A stretch of DNA of 64,000 bases from Bacterioplanes sp965233665. Lineage in GTDB: Bacteria > Pseudomonadota > Gammaproteobacteria > Pseudomonadales > Oceanobacteraceae. The stretch covers positions 1-64,000 of the forward strand of contig CBDDTG010000005.1 of the NCBI GenBank assembly GCA_965233665.1, given 5' to 3'. The position numbers and the translations under genes were made by a program. Position 1 is the first letter of the stretch. Each line of letters begins with the position of its first letter. The notes under the pieces are model-generated. The model was not told the origin of the DNA. It searched no databases and saw nothing but the letters and a program-made list of their open reading frames with translations. Shown here one piece after another: positions 19,742-29,030 of the stretch.

Positions 19742-20302
19742 TCAGGAGTCGTTGCTGTAGCCATCGGTGACTCCGGTGGAAAGGTAAACATCATCGGCCG
19801 TGAGGTTTTTAATCGCCGTCATGGTGTATTGCACGCCGGTCACGGCAAACCCCATGGGTACCCAGATATAAATCCACCAAATGGGAAAGCCCAGTGCCGG
19901 CAGAATTCGACCGCGCTCATAAGTGCTCATCACATATTCAAACGATAAATACGCGAGAAAATACATGACGCCAGCGGTTAGAATTACGATGGCAGTCATT
20001 ACAATTTTGCGGCCAAGCTTGGGCAATAAATCGTACAGTGCGGACATGCGAATATGACGACCATGGCGAGCCGCATAGCCCATGCCAGCAAAGGTGATCA
20101 AAATGATCAGGATGCGATTGATTTCACCGGAGAAAAACAGGCCTTCACCGAATACAAAGCGCGCCACAACGTTAACGCAGGTATTCAGGGCCATCAGCAA
20201 GACGCCTGCTGCCAAGGCAAAGGCTTCGAACTTGCTGATCAGAGTATCGATCCAACCGAGTGGCCCCGGCAGATCGGATTGATAGTGGGACTGATCATTC
20301 AT
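19742..20302 (-). CDS. dctQ: TRAP transporter small permease (DctQ)
   Basis: A 186-residue protein with four membrane helices and the DctQ pattern FEAFALAAGVLLMALNTCVNVVARFVF and a central GMGYAARHGRHIRM loop. It links the binding protein DctP to the large permease. I use the ATG at 20302; a GTG at 20344, next to the dctP stop, is a plausible alternative through translational coupling. Neither has a clear ribosome site. Confidence 0.88.
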   Translation of the reverse strand: MNDQSHYQSDLPGPLGWIDTLISKFEAFALAAGVLLMALNTCVNVVARFVFGEGLFFSGEINRILIILITFAGMGYAARHGRHIRMSALYDLLPKLGRKIVMTAIVILTAGVMYFLAYLSFEYVMSTYERGRILPALGFPIWWIYIWVPMGFAVTGVQYTMTAIKNLTADDVYLSTGVTDGYSNDS

Positions 20303-20345
20303 AATGGCAAGGGCTAGGTGGGCATCAGAGCCCACCCTGCTCACA

Positions 20346-21365
20346 TTACTGTGAGGCCTTTAAGTCCGCTTTAAACTGTTGCAGCAGCTGCTTGCCACTC
20401 TCGCCGGTCATTTCATAAAAGGTCTTCTCGACCTGCGGGGCGCGATCGCGGAATGCTTGAATTTGCTTGTCGCTCAGGCGGGTGACGGTGACGTCATCGC
20501 TGGCTTTTTGAATCTTCTTCAGCGATGCTTCCGCTAAGCCATCGATGTGCTCAATGGTCTCATTAAAAGCATATTCTGATGCATCGCGAATCATTTTTTG
20601 CTCGTCAGCAGAGAGGCCATCGAAAAACTCTTTGTTGGCCATAGATGCCGTTGTGAACCAGCCGTGACCCGTGAAAATCAGGTTGGGAGACACTTCATAC
20701 AAGCCGCCTGACTCGATCCAGAAAATCGGGTTTTCTTGGCCTTGAATCATGTTGGTTTGCAGCGCGCCATACACTTCGCCCCAAGGCAGTGGCACGGGCG
20801 TCGCACCAAATGCTTCATAGGTTGACGACAGCAGCGGGTTGGTCATAACACGAATTTTCTTACCATTAAAGCCAGCCGGTGTGGTAACGGGCTCATCGGC
20901 AGTGACCACCATTTCACCTTCTGGGTACATTTTTAAAAGCTCTAGCCCTTTTTCTGCGTACAGCTTGGGAAAGTCTTCATTTATAGCCTTGCTGGTGCGG
21001 AAAAACTCAACCACCGGCTTCATTTCAGTAGGCATTAAATAGGGGATGAAAAAGATTTGTGCTTCGGGGATTAATGATCCGGTAAAACCTGGGGATTGAT
21101 TGACAAACTGCAAGATACCGGCTTGGGTTTGCTCCATGATGTCGTCTGACTCGCCCAGTTCACCGAAGCGATAAATCTTCAGGGTGTGGTCTGAGTTCTT
21201 TTCAATGTAGTCTTTGAACTTATGGGCGTAGACATCTTGGACATCGCCTTCGTATTCCTCATGGGCATAGCGCCAAGTATCAGCGAACGCGGTTGAGGTC
21301 AGGCCAAGTGCAGTGGTCAGGCCGGCAACGGCTGCCAGCTGTTTCAATCGAGCAGAAATGGACAT
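20346..21365 (-). CDS. dctP: TRAP transporter solute-binding protein (DctP)
   Basis: A 339-residue periplasmic protein with a signal peptide (cleavage near AFA, about residue 28). It has the DctP-family features: HKFKDYIEKNSDHTLKIYRFGELG, the GFNGKKIRVMTNPLL region with the conserved Arg that salt-bridges a ligand carboxylate, and EVYGALQTNMIQGQENP. The start at 21365 is supported by CGGAGGACACG just upstream, and the frame extension to 21398 is rejected. This gene would be expressed first and most strongly in the operon. Confidence 0.92.
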   Translation of the reverse strand: MSISARLKQLAAVAGLTTALGLTSTAFADTWRYAHEEYEGDVQDVYAHKFKDYIEKNSDHTLKIYRFGELGESDDIMEQTQAGILQFVNQSPGFTGSLIPEAQIFFIPYLMPTEMKPVVEFFRTSKAINEDFPKLYAEKGLELLKMYPEGEMVVTADEPVTTPAGFNGKKIRVMTNPLLSSTYEAFGATPVPLPWGEVYGALQTNMIQGQENPIFWIESGGLYEVSPNLIFTGHGWFTTASMANKEFFDGLSADEQKMIRDASEYAFNETIEHIDGLAEASLKKIQKASDDVTVTRLSDKQIQAFRDRAPQVEKTFYEMTGESGKQLLQQFKADLKASQ

Positions 21366-21959
21366 CGTGTCCTCCGTAATCATTGACGCTACTGCCAAGG
21401 TTGGCAGTGCCTAGCTTTGTGGAAACCAACAAGCCGACGGCTTGATTTTTCCCCCGAAAAAAAGCATCCCAATAAATCAGGACGTAGTATGAGCTATATC
21501 AGCATGACAAAAGCCTGGCGCAGGTGCAACCGCTGGTCAGGCCACTAAAAAGCAGCGTTATGAACGCAGGCGGCGAGCTGGTAGGCGTTATTGCGTCAAA
21601 GCCGGTCGGTTGACGAGAGCAACGTTTAAGTTTGGCGCGTTTGGCTACATTTATGTCACGAATATCGATGTAAGCGATGCCCTTTTTTCATAGCGTCCAC
21701 CTGGGTGGCGGTTTTCTGTAGCCTGCTATTAAGGCTGACTAAGAAGGCCCACGACGAGAGGGAGCTTTTCTGAGATCGACTTAATCACCAAGCGGGCGTT
21801 GGTCGATCAATCGAAGAGTCACTGGGGGTATGTAACAACAGTAACAATGGGCGCTGTCAGTATTACCTAGGCACTGATACTTTTTTCTGATTTGTCATTG
21901 GCGGATTTAGTCGACTTTTCCAACGGCTGTCTAGTCTCTCAGGAAGAAAAGGAGCTGGC
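21366..21959. other. 594-bp intergenic region between dctP and the chemotaxis operon
   Basis: No gene or RNA is recognised. The left part must hold the promoter of dctP (minus strand) and the right part that of the chemotaxis operon, but I find no clear sigma-70 or sigma-28 pair. A small CCAC-CTGG-GTGG hairpin occurs near 21700. Confidence 0.5.
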
Positions 21960-23168
21960 TTGAAAGACGCAGCCGGCTTGATTCATCCACCAAGAGACAC
22001 TGACGTCATGTCGCAGTTATACCGTTACATCTGGGCGTTTCCTTTGGCTGTTCTGGCGCTTGCATTGCTCATGAACAGCCTGATGTCGCCCATACTGGCG
22101 TGGTCACTTGCCTTTATTGTCGGCGCAGGGTTGGCTCTTTGGAGTTGGGTGCAACAGCGCAGCAGTTCTGCGCAGCAACAACAGCAACAGCAAGACGAGT
22201 CGCAGCAGCAGCAACGCTTGCAGGCGGGTATTGAGTTAGCCAATCAGCTAGGTGACTTGTGGGTGGATGTAACACCGGTCTGGCGGCGACACATTGGCGG
22301 TTGCCGCGATTTAGGCAATCAATCGATCGAGGCGCTGTCCGCCCGTTTCAGCCAGTTGGTAAACCTCATACACGAATCACAAAGCAACGATGCTGGTCAT
22401 GGACACAGCTCAGCATCACTGGAGCGCGATAAGCAGCAGCTGAAGCAACTGTTTGAGCGCTTGCGTAGCTATGAAGACACATCCGATGATCTGTTTGAAA
22501 AAATATCTTTGCTGGAAGGGTTTGCCAACGACTTAGACCAAATGGCTGCATCCGTCGCCAGCATCGCCGATCAAACCAATATGTTGGCACTGAATGCTGC
22601 CATCGAAGCGGCACGCGCGGGCGACAATGGCCGTGGCTTCGCCGTCGTCGCAACGGAAGTGCGAAGCCTATCGCAGCAATCTGGAGAGGCGGGCGATCAA
22701 ATTGCCGGCAAGATTGCCATTCTCAAAAAAAGCATGTCTGAAATTACCGAAAGTGCTCGCGAAACCCAGGAGCGCGAAGACGAAACCTTACGCGAAAGCG
22801 AAACCTTTATTAATAACTTGGTTTCCAGCTTGGAAGAACAAGCCAGTCAACTGATGGTGCATGGCCAGGAGTTGATGACTCTGAATGAGCAAGTTCGCGA
22901 AGAAATTGAGCAAGTGATTGTCGAGTTGCAGTTTCAGGATCGTGTTAGCCAGATTTTAGATCAGGTCACCATCAGTATGACGGATCTCGAGGAAGAAGTT
23001 GCGGCTGCATTGGCACAATATCGCCAGCAGGGTTACCCCAGTTCTATTCACAGTGCGGAGATATTGGATCGTATGAAAACGCAATACACCACCGTGGAAC
23101 AACACCACCATCACAGTGATCAGCAGCTGGAAGATACCGCTGCTGGTGGCTCTGTTAACTTTTTCTGA
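21960..23168 (+). CDS. Methyl-accepting chemotaxis protein without a large sensor domain
   Basis: A 402-residue receptor. Two closely spaced membrane helices (about residues 23-41 and 44-66) are followed by a Gln-rich linker, and there is no periplasmic domain and no obvious HAMP. The signalling tip IADQTNMLALNAAIEAARAG lies near residue 201, flanked by long coiled-coil helices. The C-terminus is His/Gln rich. I choose the TTG start at 21960 because AAAGGAG lies at ideal distance; the first ATG (22008) has no ribosome site. As first gene of the che operon it probably signals to the encoded CheA/CheW pair, sensing an internal or membrane cue. Confidence 0.85.
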   Translation: MKDAAGLIHPPRDTDVMSQLYRYIWAFPLAVLALALLMNSLMSPILAWSLAFIVGAGLALWSWVQQRSSSAQQQQQQQDESQQQQRLQAGIELANQLGDLWVDVTPVWRRHIGGCRDLGNQSIEALSARFSQLVNLIHESQSNDAGHGHSSASLERDKQQLKQLFERLRSYEDTSDDLFEKISLLEGFANDLDQMAASVASIADQTNMLALNAAIEAARAGDNGRGFAVVATEVRSLSQQSGEAGDQIAGKIAILKKSMSEITESARETQEREDETLRESETFINNLVSSLEEQASQLMVHGQELMTLNEQVREEIEQVIVELQFQDRVSQILDQVTISMTDLEEEVAAALAQYRQQGYPSSIHSAEILDRMKTQYTTVEQHHHHSDQQLEDTAAGGSVNFF

Positions 23169-23183
23169 GTTGGGAAGGGCGAT

Positions 23184-23552
23184 ATGTCGAAGACCATAAT
23201 GGTTGTGGATGACTCTGCTTCAATCCGACAAGTTGTGCGCATCGCGCTCAATGGTGCGGGTTATAACGTGATTGAGGCGTCTGATGGTAAGGATGCGTTA
23301 GGAAAGTTGACTGGCGATAAAATTCATTTGGTTATCAGTGATGTCAATATGCCCAATATGGATGGTATTTCGTTCGTAAAAGAACTCAAAAAGCATCCGC
23401 GCTATAAATTCACACCGGTGATCATGCTCACGACAGAGGCAGGTAAAGACAAGATGGCAGAGGGCAAGGCCGCCGGCGCCAAAGCTTGGGTCGTAAAACC
23501 ATTTCAGCCGCCACAAATGTTGGATGCTGTTTCGAAGCTTATCCTACCGTGA
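23184..23552 (+). CDS. cheY: CheY-like response regulator
   Basis: A 122-residue stand-alone receiver domain: acidic pair D9/D10, phosphoacceptor D53 in ISDVNMPNMDG, T83/T84 in MLTTEAG and K105 in VVKPFQ. It would take phosphate from CheA and bind an output target. With no CheZ phosphatase gene in the cluster, dephosphorylation must be intrinsic or by an unlinked phosphatase. It sits 15 bases after the first receptor gene. Confidence 0.93.
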   Translation: MSKTIMVVDDSASIRQVVRIALNGAGYNVIEASDGKDALGKLTGDKIHLVISDVNMPNMDGISFVKELKKHPRYKFTPVIMLTTEAGKDKMAEGKAAGAKAWVVKPFQPPQMLDAVSKLILP

Positions 23553-23559
23553 GGTAATC

Positions 23560-23865
23560 ATGGCGGAAGACAGTCAAAAATGCGTCAAGCTGGACAGTGA
23601 ACTCACCATTTATACCGTGGCTGAGCAGCGGGAGCAGTGCTTGCCGCTGTCGTCTGAATGTCGTCGGCTGCTGGTGGATGCCAGCGCTGTGCAGGAAGTT
23701 GATGGTGCGGGCATTCAATTGCTATTGCTACTCGCCAGAGAGTGCCATGAACAGGATGTGCAATGCACCTTGCAAAGCCCACCAGAGGTGTTGCAGAACA
23801 TTATTGAGCTATTGCGTTTAGAGGACATCTGCTGGTTTGAAACGCAAACGGGGGATGCTGCATGA
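23560..23865 (+). CDS. STAS-domain protein of the chemotaxis operon
   Basis: A 101-residue single STAS (anti-sigma-factor antagonist-like) domain, lying between cheY and cheA. The ATG at 23560 is chosen because GTGAGG precedes it. The usual phosphorylatable residue in the D-S/T-A-G motif is replaced: the sequence here is VDGAGIQLL. It may act as a non-switching scaffold or partner of CheA. STAS genes at this place are known in F7-like che clusters. The stop overlaps cheA by four bases. Confidence 0.85.
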   Translation: MAEDSQKCVKLDSELTIYTVAEQREQCLPLSSECRRLLVDASAVQEVDGAGIQLLLLLARECHEQDVQCTLQSPPEVLQNIIELLRLEDICWFETQTGDAA

Positions 23866-25976
23866 CAGAGCTCACGGATACCTTTTTACAAGAATCGTTG
23901 GAGTTGCTTGAGCAGATGGAGGAAGCGTTGCTAGCCATCGAAGAGCAGGGCCAGGACGATGAGCTTATTAACAGCATATTTCGCTCGATTCATACCATCA
24001 AAGGGGCAGCAGGGATTTTTGGTTATGCTGAAATCGTGGGCTTTACGCACCCGGTCGAAACGGTACTGGACGCTGTTCGACACCATCAGCGCGAGCTCGA
24101 CGAACAGCTAACCAGTTTGCTGCTTCAAAGCAAAGATCATTTGCTTGAGTTAACTCATGCGACGGTAGCGGGGAACGCATCCGCTGATATGGTTCGCAAA
24201 GGGGACGAGATTCTTGGTCAAATGACCGCTGTTGAAAGCTGGACTAAGTCCGAGGTCGACGAGAGTGATGACGAGACCCCTTTGCCCGAAGCCGAACGAC
24301 AGTGGTTGATCAGCTTGCGTTTTCGAGAAGATGCATTTCGCAATGGTATCGATGCTGTTTCCTTCATTCGCTACCTAGAAGAAAAAGGTCGTATTGTAGA
24401 TGTGCTGACGTTGCAGCATTTAATTCCAGCCAGTGGTGATTATGATCCGGAATCCTGCTTTCTAGGTTTTGATATTTTATTTGAAGGTAATGTGAGTAAG
24501 CAGTCCTTATTTAGCGTATTTGAGTTTGCATCTGAAGACTGCGATATCTGCATATTGCCTCCTGCCAATGTGGAACGTGAGTTCATTGAGCAGATATCGA
24601 AAATGAACTCGGATCACCTCGATCGCTTAGGTGAAATGTTAATCAATGTTGGAGCATTAACGCGCCATGAAGTTGAATCCGCACTCGGTAAGCAACAGCA
24701 AAGCCAAGAGAAGCTGGGTGAGATACTGGTAAAAGAGAAGGCTGTAAGCTCACAAACCGTATCGGCAGCACTTAACAAGCAAAGCGAAAACAAAGCCAAG
24801 CTGTCGGCAGAAAGTCGTTTGATTCGTGTGGATTCTGAAAAACTTGGGCGCTTGATCAATTTGGTAGGCGAGATGGTAATTTCTAATGCCGCCATTCGAT
24901 TACGAGTAGAACAGGATGGATTAACTCAGCTCAATGACTCAGTAACAGCGGCCGAGCAGCTGGTTGAAGACATTCGCGATACTGCGCTACAGCTTCGCAT
25001 GGTACAAATTGGCGATACCTTTTCTCGTTTTCGCCGAGTTGTGCGTGATGTTAGTAAAGATTTGGGCAAAAAAATCGAGCTTCAAATCAGCGGCGGTGAT
25101 ACAGAATTGGATAAGACCGTCGTTGAAAAAATCACAGACCCTCTCACGCATTTAGTGCGTAACTCGCTTGATCATGGCATTGAGATGCCATCGCAGCGTT
25201 TGAGTAATGGCAAGCCTGAAACCGGCACATTGCTTTTGAATGCGTATCATGATTCTGGTCATGTTGTGATAGAGATTGAGGATGATGGTGCTGGATTAGA
25301 CTTGGATAAAATCCATTTAAAAGCCATTCAAAACGGTTTGGTCCGAGAAGACCAAGAACTCAATCAGAAAGAATTAAGTCAACTGATATTCGCTCCTGGA
25401 TTATCTACGAAGGATCAAGCGAGCAACCTGTCTGGGCGCGGTGTCGGCATGGATGTGGTGAAGCGAAACATTGAGGAGCTGCGTGGCAGTATTGATCTCT
25501 CTACCGAGTCTGGCAGTGGAACTAAAATCATTATTCGACTACCGCTAACGCTCGCCATCATCGATGGCTTTATGGTCGGGGCGAATAACGAACGCTATGT
25601 CATACCGCTGGCGATGGTGGAAGAGTGTGTCGAAATGTCGAGTGATGACTGGCATGTAGAAGAAGACCGTCAATACATTAATTTGCGCGGTGATGTGTTG
25701 CCATACATTCGGCTGGCCAGTTTTTTGCGGGTTCCTGGCGAGCATCGACAAGATCGCGAAAGCTTAGTGGTTGTTCGCATTGGTAATGAACGCGCAGGCT
25801 TTGTTGTGGACTCCCTGTATGGAGAGTTGCAAACCGTGATTAAGCCATTAGGGACGATCTTCCGCAACTTTAATGGCATCAGCGGCTCGACAGTGCTGGG
25901 CAGTGGCGAAGTGGCATTGATTCTTGATGTGCAAGGGTTGGTCAACTCTGCACATGCGCAGATGACCATGCACTGA
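23862..25976 (+). CDS. cheA: Chemotaxis histidine kinase CheA
   Basis: A 704-residue CheA with full domain order: Hpt (phosphoacceptor H44 in SIHTIKGAAG), a middle region with a CheY/CheB-docking type module (about 145-235) and a linker, a dimerisation helix pair (about 320-370), the ATPase domain with N-box LVRNSLDHGIE, G1 DDGAGLD and G2 GRGVGMDVVK, and a C-terminal CheW-like domain (about 565-700). It autophosphorylates under receptor control and passes phosphate to CheY and CheB. It overlaps the STAS gene. Confidence 0.96.
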   Translation: MTELTDTFLQESLELLEQMEEALLAIEEQGQDDELINSIFRSIHTIKGAAGIFGYAEIVGFTHPVETVLDAVRHHQRELDEQLTSLLLQSKDHLLELTHATVAGNASADMVRKGDEILGQMTAVESWTKSEVDESDDETPLPEAERQWLISLRFREDAFRNGIDAVSFIRYLEEKGRIVDVLTLQHLIPASGDYDPESCFLGFDILFEGNVSKQSLFSVFEFASEDCDICILPPANVEREFIEQISKMNSDHLDRLGEMLINVGALTRHEVESALGKQQQSQEKLGEILVKEKAVSSQTVSAALNKQSENKAKLSAESRLIRVDSEKLGRLINLVGEMVISNAAIRLRVEQDGLTQLNDSVTAAEQLVEDIRDTALQLRMVQIGDTFSRFRRVVRDVSKDLGKKIELQISGGDTELDKTVVEKITDPLTHLVRNSLDHGIEMPSQRLSNGKPETGTLLLNAYHDSGHVVIEIEDDGAGLDLDKIHLKAIQNGLVREDQELNQKELSQLIFAPGLSTKDQASNLSGRGVGMDVVKRNIEELRGSIDLSTESGSGTKIIIRLPLTLAIIDGFMVGANNERYVIPLAMVEECVEMSSDDWHVEEDRQYINLRGDVLPYIRLASFLRVPGEHRQDRESLVVVRIGNERAGFVVDSLYGELQTVIKPLGTIFRNFNGISGSTVLGSGEVALILDVQGLVNSAHAQMTMH

Positions 25977-26005
25977 TTGGGCAATTAGAAAACACCGGAG
26001 TGTTT

Positions 26006-26518
26006 ATGGCAGCGGCAAACTGTTTTCAATATCTCACATTTTATTGTGGTCGCGAATTGTTTGGGCTGTCAGTTGACGCGGTCAAGCAAATCATAGAGCC
26101 CGATGCTATGACACGTATACCAGGGGCGGCTGCCTATATTCGCGGGGTTATTGAGGTCGATGACGATGTCGTCCCGATAGTGGACTTACCTATGAAGGTA
26201 GGGGCACAGGCTCAAGAGCAAGGAGCTCGTCGCAGTTGTGTGGTGTTGGCCAAAGTTGCAGTCGATGAGTCAGAAGCCACCGTTGGCCTATGGGTAACAG
26301 AGGTGCGTGAAATCGTAGAGGTGGATATTGATGATATTCGAACGGCACCGCACGTACATGATGCTCGAGATGATCGTGATTGCGTCAGTGCTTTAGCGCA
26401 TACAGAGCAAGGTTTGCTGGTGCTAATTGATGCCGGTGAAATATTAACCATGGATGAAGTGCTAAGTGCTCGGCAGTTAAGCCCTGCAGCAGGCGCCCAT
26501 TCATCAGCCAGTATTTAA
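26006..26518 (+). CDS. cheW: CheW adaptor 1
   Basis: A 170-residue CheW domain protein (FQYLTFYCGRELFGLSVDAVKQIIEP, IRGVIEVDDDVVPIVDL). It couples receptors to CheA. The ATG at 26006 has CGGAG six bases upstream, so the GTG at 26000 is rejected. It is less conserved than the second CheW of the operon: the usual NLRG is IEVDD here, which may reflect a different receptor partner. Confidence 0.9.
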   Translation: MAAANCFQYLTFYCGRELFGLSVDAVKQIIEPDAMTRIPGAAAYIRGVIEVDDDVVPIVDLPMKVGAQAQEQGARRSCVVLAKVAVDESEATVGLWVTEVREIVEVDIDDIRTAPHVHDARDDRDCVSALAHTEQGLLVLIDAGEILTMDEVLSARQLSPAAGAHSSASI

Positions 26519-26602
26519 TTGACACACATTTGCCAGTGCTGTCGGCGTCGCACAGACAGCACAGTCACCGTTGAGTAGTCGGTATTACAGGGAGAAACAA
26601 AG

Positions 26603-28537
26603 ATGTTTAAGAAGCTAAACCTGACGATGCAGATTAGCCTTAGCTACTCAGTGGTGGTGGCATTGTTGCTTGTCGTCTCCATTGTTGCTTATTTAGGGCT
26701 AAGTGCCGCGGTATCTGGTTTTCGTGACTACCGTAATTTGGCTATGGACTCTAATACGGCCGGTCGAGTTCAGGCCAATATGGTGTTAGCTCGCATGCAT
26801 GCCATGCAGTATTTAATGCATCCTACAGATTCATCAAGAAACAGCTTCGAAGAACGCTTTTCGGTGATGAATGAAGTCTTGGATGTCGCGATTAAAGAGA
26901 TAAAAAACCCTAAACGTGCTGATAAGATCAACCTGGTGCATAGCGAGGTTGGTAATTACCAAAAATCGTTCGAGGGTGTGGTCAGCAAGGAAGTAGCAGA
27001 AAGTGCGTTGCTACAATCGACTCTGCGGCCATTGGGTGGTCAATTGGTGGATCTTGCCAACAATATTTACGATCTCGCGTACCAAACTCAGAGCTACCAG
27101 GAAGTTAATTACGCTAGCCGAGTTCGCTCTTCTCTGTATGAGGCTAGGTTGTCTGGCAATATGTTTTTAGCCAGTGAAAATATCAGTCAGCTTGATCAAG
27201 CAATCGCAACGCTGGAAGGTGATCTTACCCAAGCTTTGGCCGACTTTCAGGCAGTAACCGCGAGGCAGTCAATTCAGGCAGAGCTAAATAATTTCACTCG
27301 AACCTTGCAAGGATATGCTTCTGGTATGAAGCAGTTGCGGCAACTGGTCGTCGATAAGGCTGCATTGGTGGAAGAGATGAATCGTATTGGCCCTGTCGTA
27401 GCGGGTGCAACAGAAGATGTGAAGTTATCAGTGATCGAAGATCAAAAAGTGTTGGGCGCCGCGGTCGAAGCCGATAACAAAGGCACTATTAATTTGGTGA
27501 TATGGGTGTCTGTTGTCTCAGTGCTGCTGGCAGTTTTCTTATCCTGGGTGTTGATTCGAATTATCAAAAAACCATTAGGCGGTGAGCCTTCGGAGATGGC
27601 ACACATTACCTCGCAAGTCGCCGACGGTAATTTGCAGGTTGAGTTTAATAATAGAGATAACGCAACGGGTGTTTACAGCCATATGATCAACATGGTTGAG
27701 CGCCTAACTGGCGTCATCCAACAGGTGCGCAGTGGCGCCGACGGTTTGGCCAGTGCCGCGAATGAACTGAATGCTTCGGCGCAAACCATTTCACAAGGGG
27801 CGACGGAGCAGGCGTCGAGCGTCGAAGAGACCAGTGCATCAGTAGAGCAGCTGCATGCATCGGTACGTCAGAATGCAGAAAATGCCCGTGTGACGGATCA
27901 AATGGCCACTAAGGCGGCTGCTGAAGCGGAAAAAGGTGGGCAGGCTGTCACCAGAACCGTTGCAGCAATGAAAGACATCGCTGACAAAATCGGTTTGATT
28001 GAGGACATAGCTTACAAAACCAATTTGTTGTCGCTGAATGCAGCCATTGAAGCGGCTCGCGCCGGTGAGCATGGCAAAGGCTTTACTGTGGTAGCGGCCG
28101 AGGTGCGTAAGCTGGCAGAAAACAGTCGTATTACGGCGCAAGAAATCAATGAGCTTGCTACCAGCAGCGTATCGATCGCGGAAGAAGCCGGGCAATTGCT
28201 AGAGGCCATCGTCCCTAGTATTCAGAAAACGGCGGATTTGGTGCAAGAAATCACGGCCTCTTCAGAGGAGCAGGCATCTGGCATTGACCAGATTAACAGC
28301 GCCATGTCTCAACTGGACAAAGCAACTCAGCAAAACGCTTCTTCCTCTGAAGAGCTAGCGGCAACAGCGGAAGAGCTGTCTGGCCAGGCTGAAGCATTGC
28401 AGCAAGCTGTGGCCTTTTTCTCTTTGACGGGTACCGGTTCGGAACCGGTGCGCATCGAGAGAAGTGCAGCCGCTGCCAGCGGAAATCATCAAAGCAATAG
28501 CGAGCAACCGGATTATGGCGAATTCAAACGTTATTGA
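26603..28537 (+). CDS. Methyl-accepting chemotaxis protein with periplasmic helical sensor
   Basis: A 644-residue receptor: TM1 (about 12-34), a long all-helical periplasmic domain (about 35-295, possibly of the helical bimodular type), TM2 (about 299-320), HAMP, and a cytoplasmic signalling domain with the tip IAYKTNLLSLNAAIEAARAG near residue 470. The usual Gln in the tip is Lys. Near the C-terminus lies DYGEF, three residues from the end, which fits the x-aromatic-x-x-aromatic pattern of CheR/CheB tether pentapeptides. It lies between the two cheW genes and overlaps the second by 23 bases. Confidence 0.92.
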   Translation: MFKKLNLTMQISLSYSVVVALLLVVSIVAYLGLSAAVSGFRDYRNLAMDSNTAGRVQANMVLARMHAMQYLMHPTDSSRNSFEERFSVMNEVLDVAIKEIKNPKRADKINLVHSEVGNYQKSFEGVVSKEVAESALLQSTLRPLGGQLVDLANNIYDLAYQTQSYQEVNYASRVRSSLYEARLSGNMFLASENISQLDQAIATLEGDLTQALADFQAVTARQSIQAELNNFTRTLQGYASGMKQLRQLVVDKAALVEEMNRIGPVVAGATEDVKLSVIEDQKVLGAAVEADNKGTINLVIWVSVVSVLLAVFLSWVLIRIIKKPLGGEPSEMAHITSQVADGNLQVEFNNRDNATGVYSHMINMVERLTGVIQQVRSGADGLASAANELNASAQTISQGATEQASSVEETSASVEQLHASVRQNAENARVTDQMATKAAAEAEKGGQAVTRTVAAMKDIADKIGLIEDIAYKTNLLSLNAAIEAARAGEHGKGFTVVAAEVRKLAENSRITAQEINELATSSVSIAEEAGQLLEAIVPSIQKTADLVQEITASSEEQASGIDQINSAMSQLDKATQQNASSSEELAATAEELSGQAEALQQAVAFFSLTGTGSEPVRIERSAAAASGNHQSNSEQPDYGEFKRY

Positions 28538-29030
28538 TGATGAAATGCTACAAGAGCAAGCATCACAAACACTCAACAATCAATATTTGACCTTTATTGT
28601 TCATGGTAAGCGCTATGCAATCAGCATTCTTGAAGTAAAGGAAATCATTGAGGTCAGCAGCATGACCCGCGTGCCCATGGCCGCAAATGCCGTGCGCGGA
28701 GTAATCAATTTGCGGGGCAATGTCGCCCCGGTGATTGATCTTAACCAGAGGCTAAAAAATCTGCCCACCAAAGTGGGGCGGCGCAGCGTTATTTTAGTAG
28801 TCGAACAGCATGATCAGCAGGAAAGTGAGCTTTTCGGCATGCTGGCGGATGGAGTCAGTGAAATTGTCGAAATCAATGATGACGAAATACAAGACGCACC
28901 TGATTTCGGCGTTGGCATTCGGCAGGAGTTTATAGAGCGTATGGCCCGCATTGGTGATGATTTTATTGTTTTGCTGAGTTTAGGGCGCTTGCTGGATGCA
29001 GAAGAGCTAGCACAGCGGGAGGCTTCGTGA
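28515..29030 (+). CDS. cheW: CheW adaptor 2
   Basis: A 171-residue CheW with canonical motifs (YLTFIVHGKRYAISILEVKEIIE, VPMAANAVRGVINLRGNVAPVIDL). It should be the main scaffold between the preceding receptor and CheA. The start ATG at 28515 lies inside the receptor gene; an earlier frame start at 28464 gives an unrelated extension. Its stop overlaps cheR by four bases. Confidence 0.92.
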   Translation: MANSNVIDDEMLQEQASQTLNNQYLTFIVHGKRYAISILEVKEIIEVSSMTRVPMAANAVRGVINLRGNVAPVIDLNQRLKNLPTKVGRRSVILVVEQHDQQESELFGMLADGVSEIVEINDDEIQDAPDFGVGIRQEFIERMARIGDDFIVLLSLGRLLDAEELAQREAS

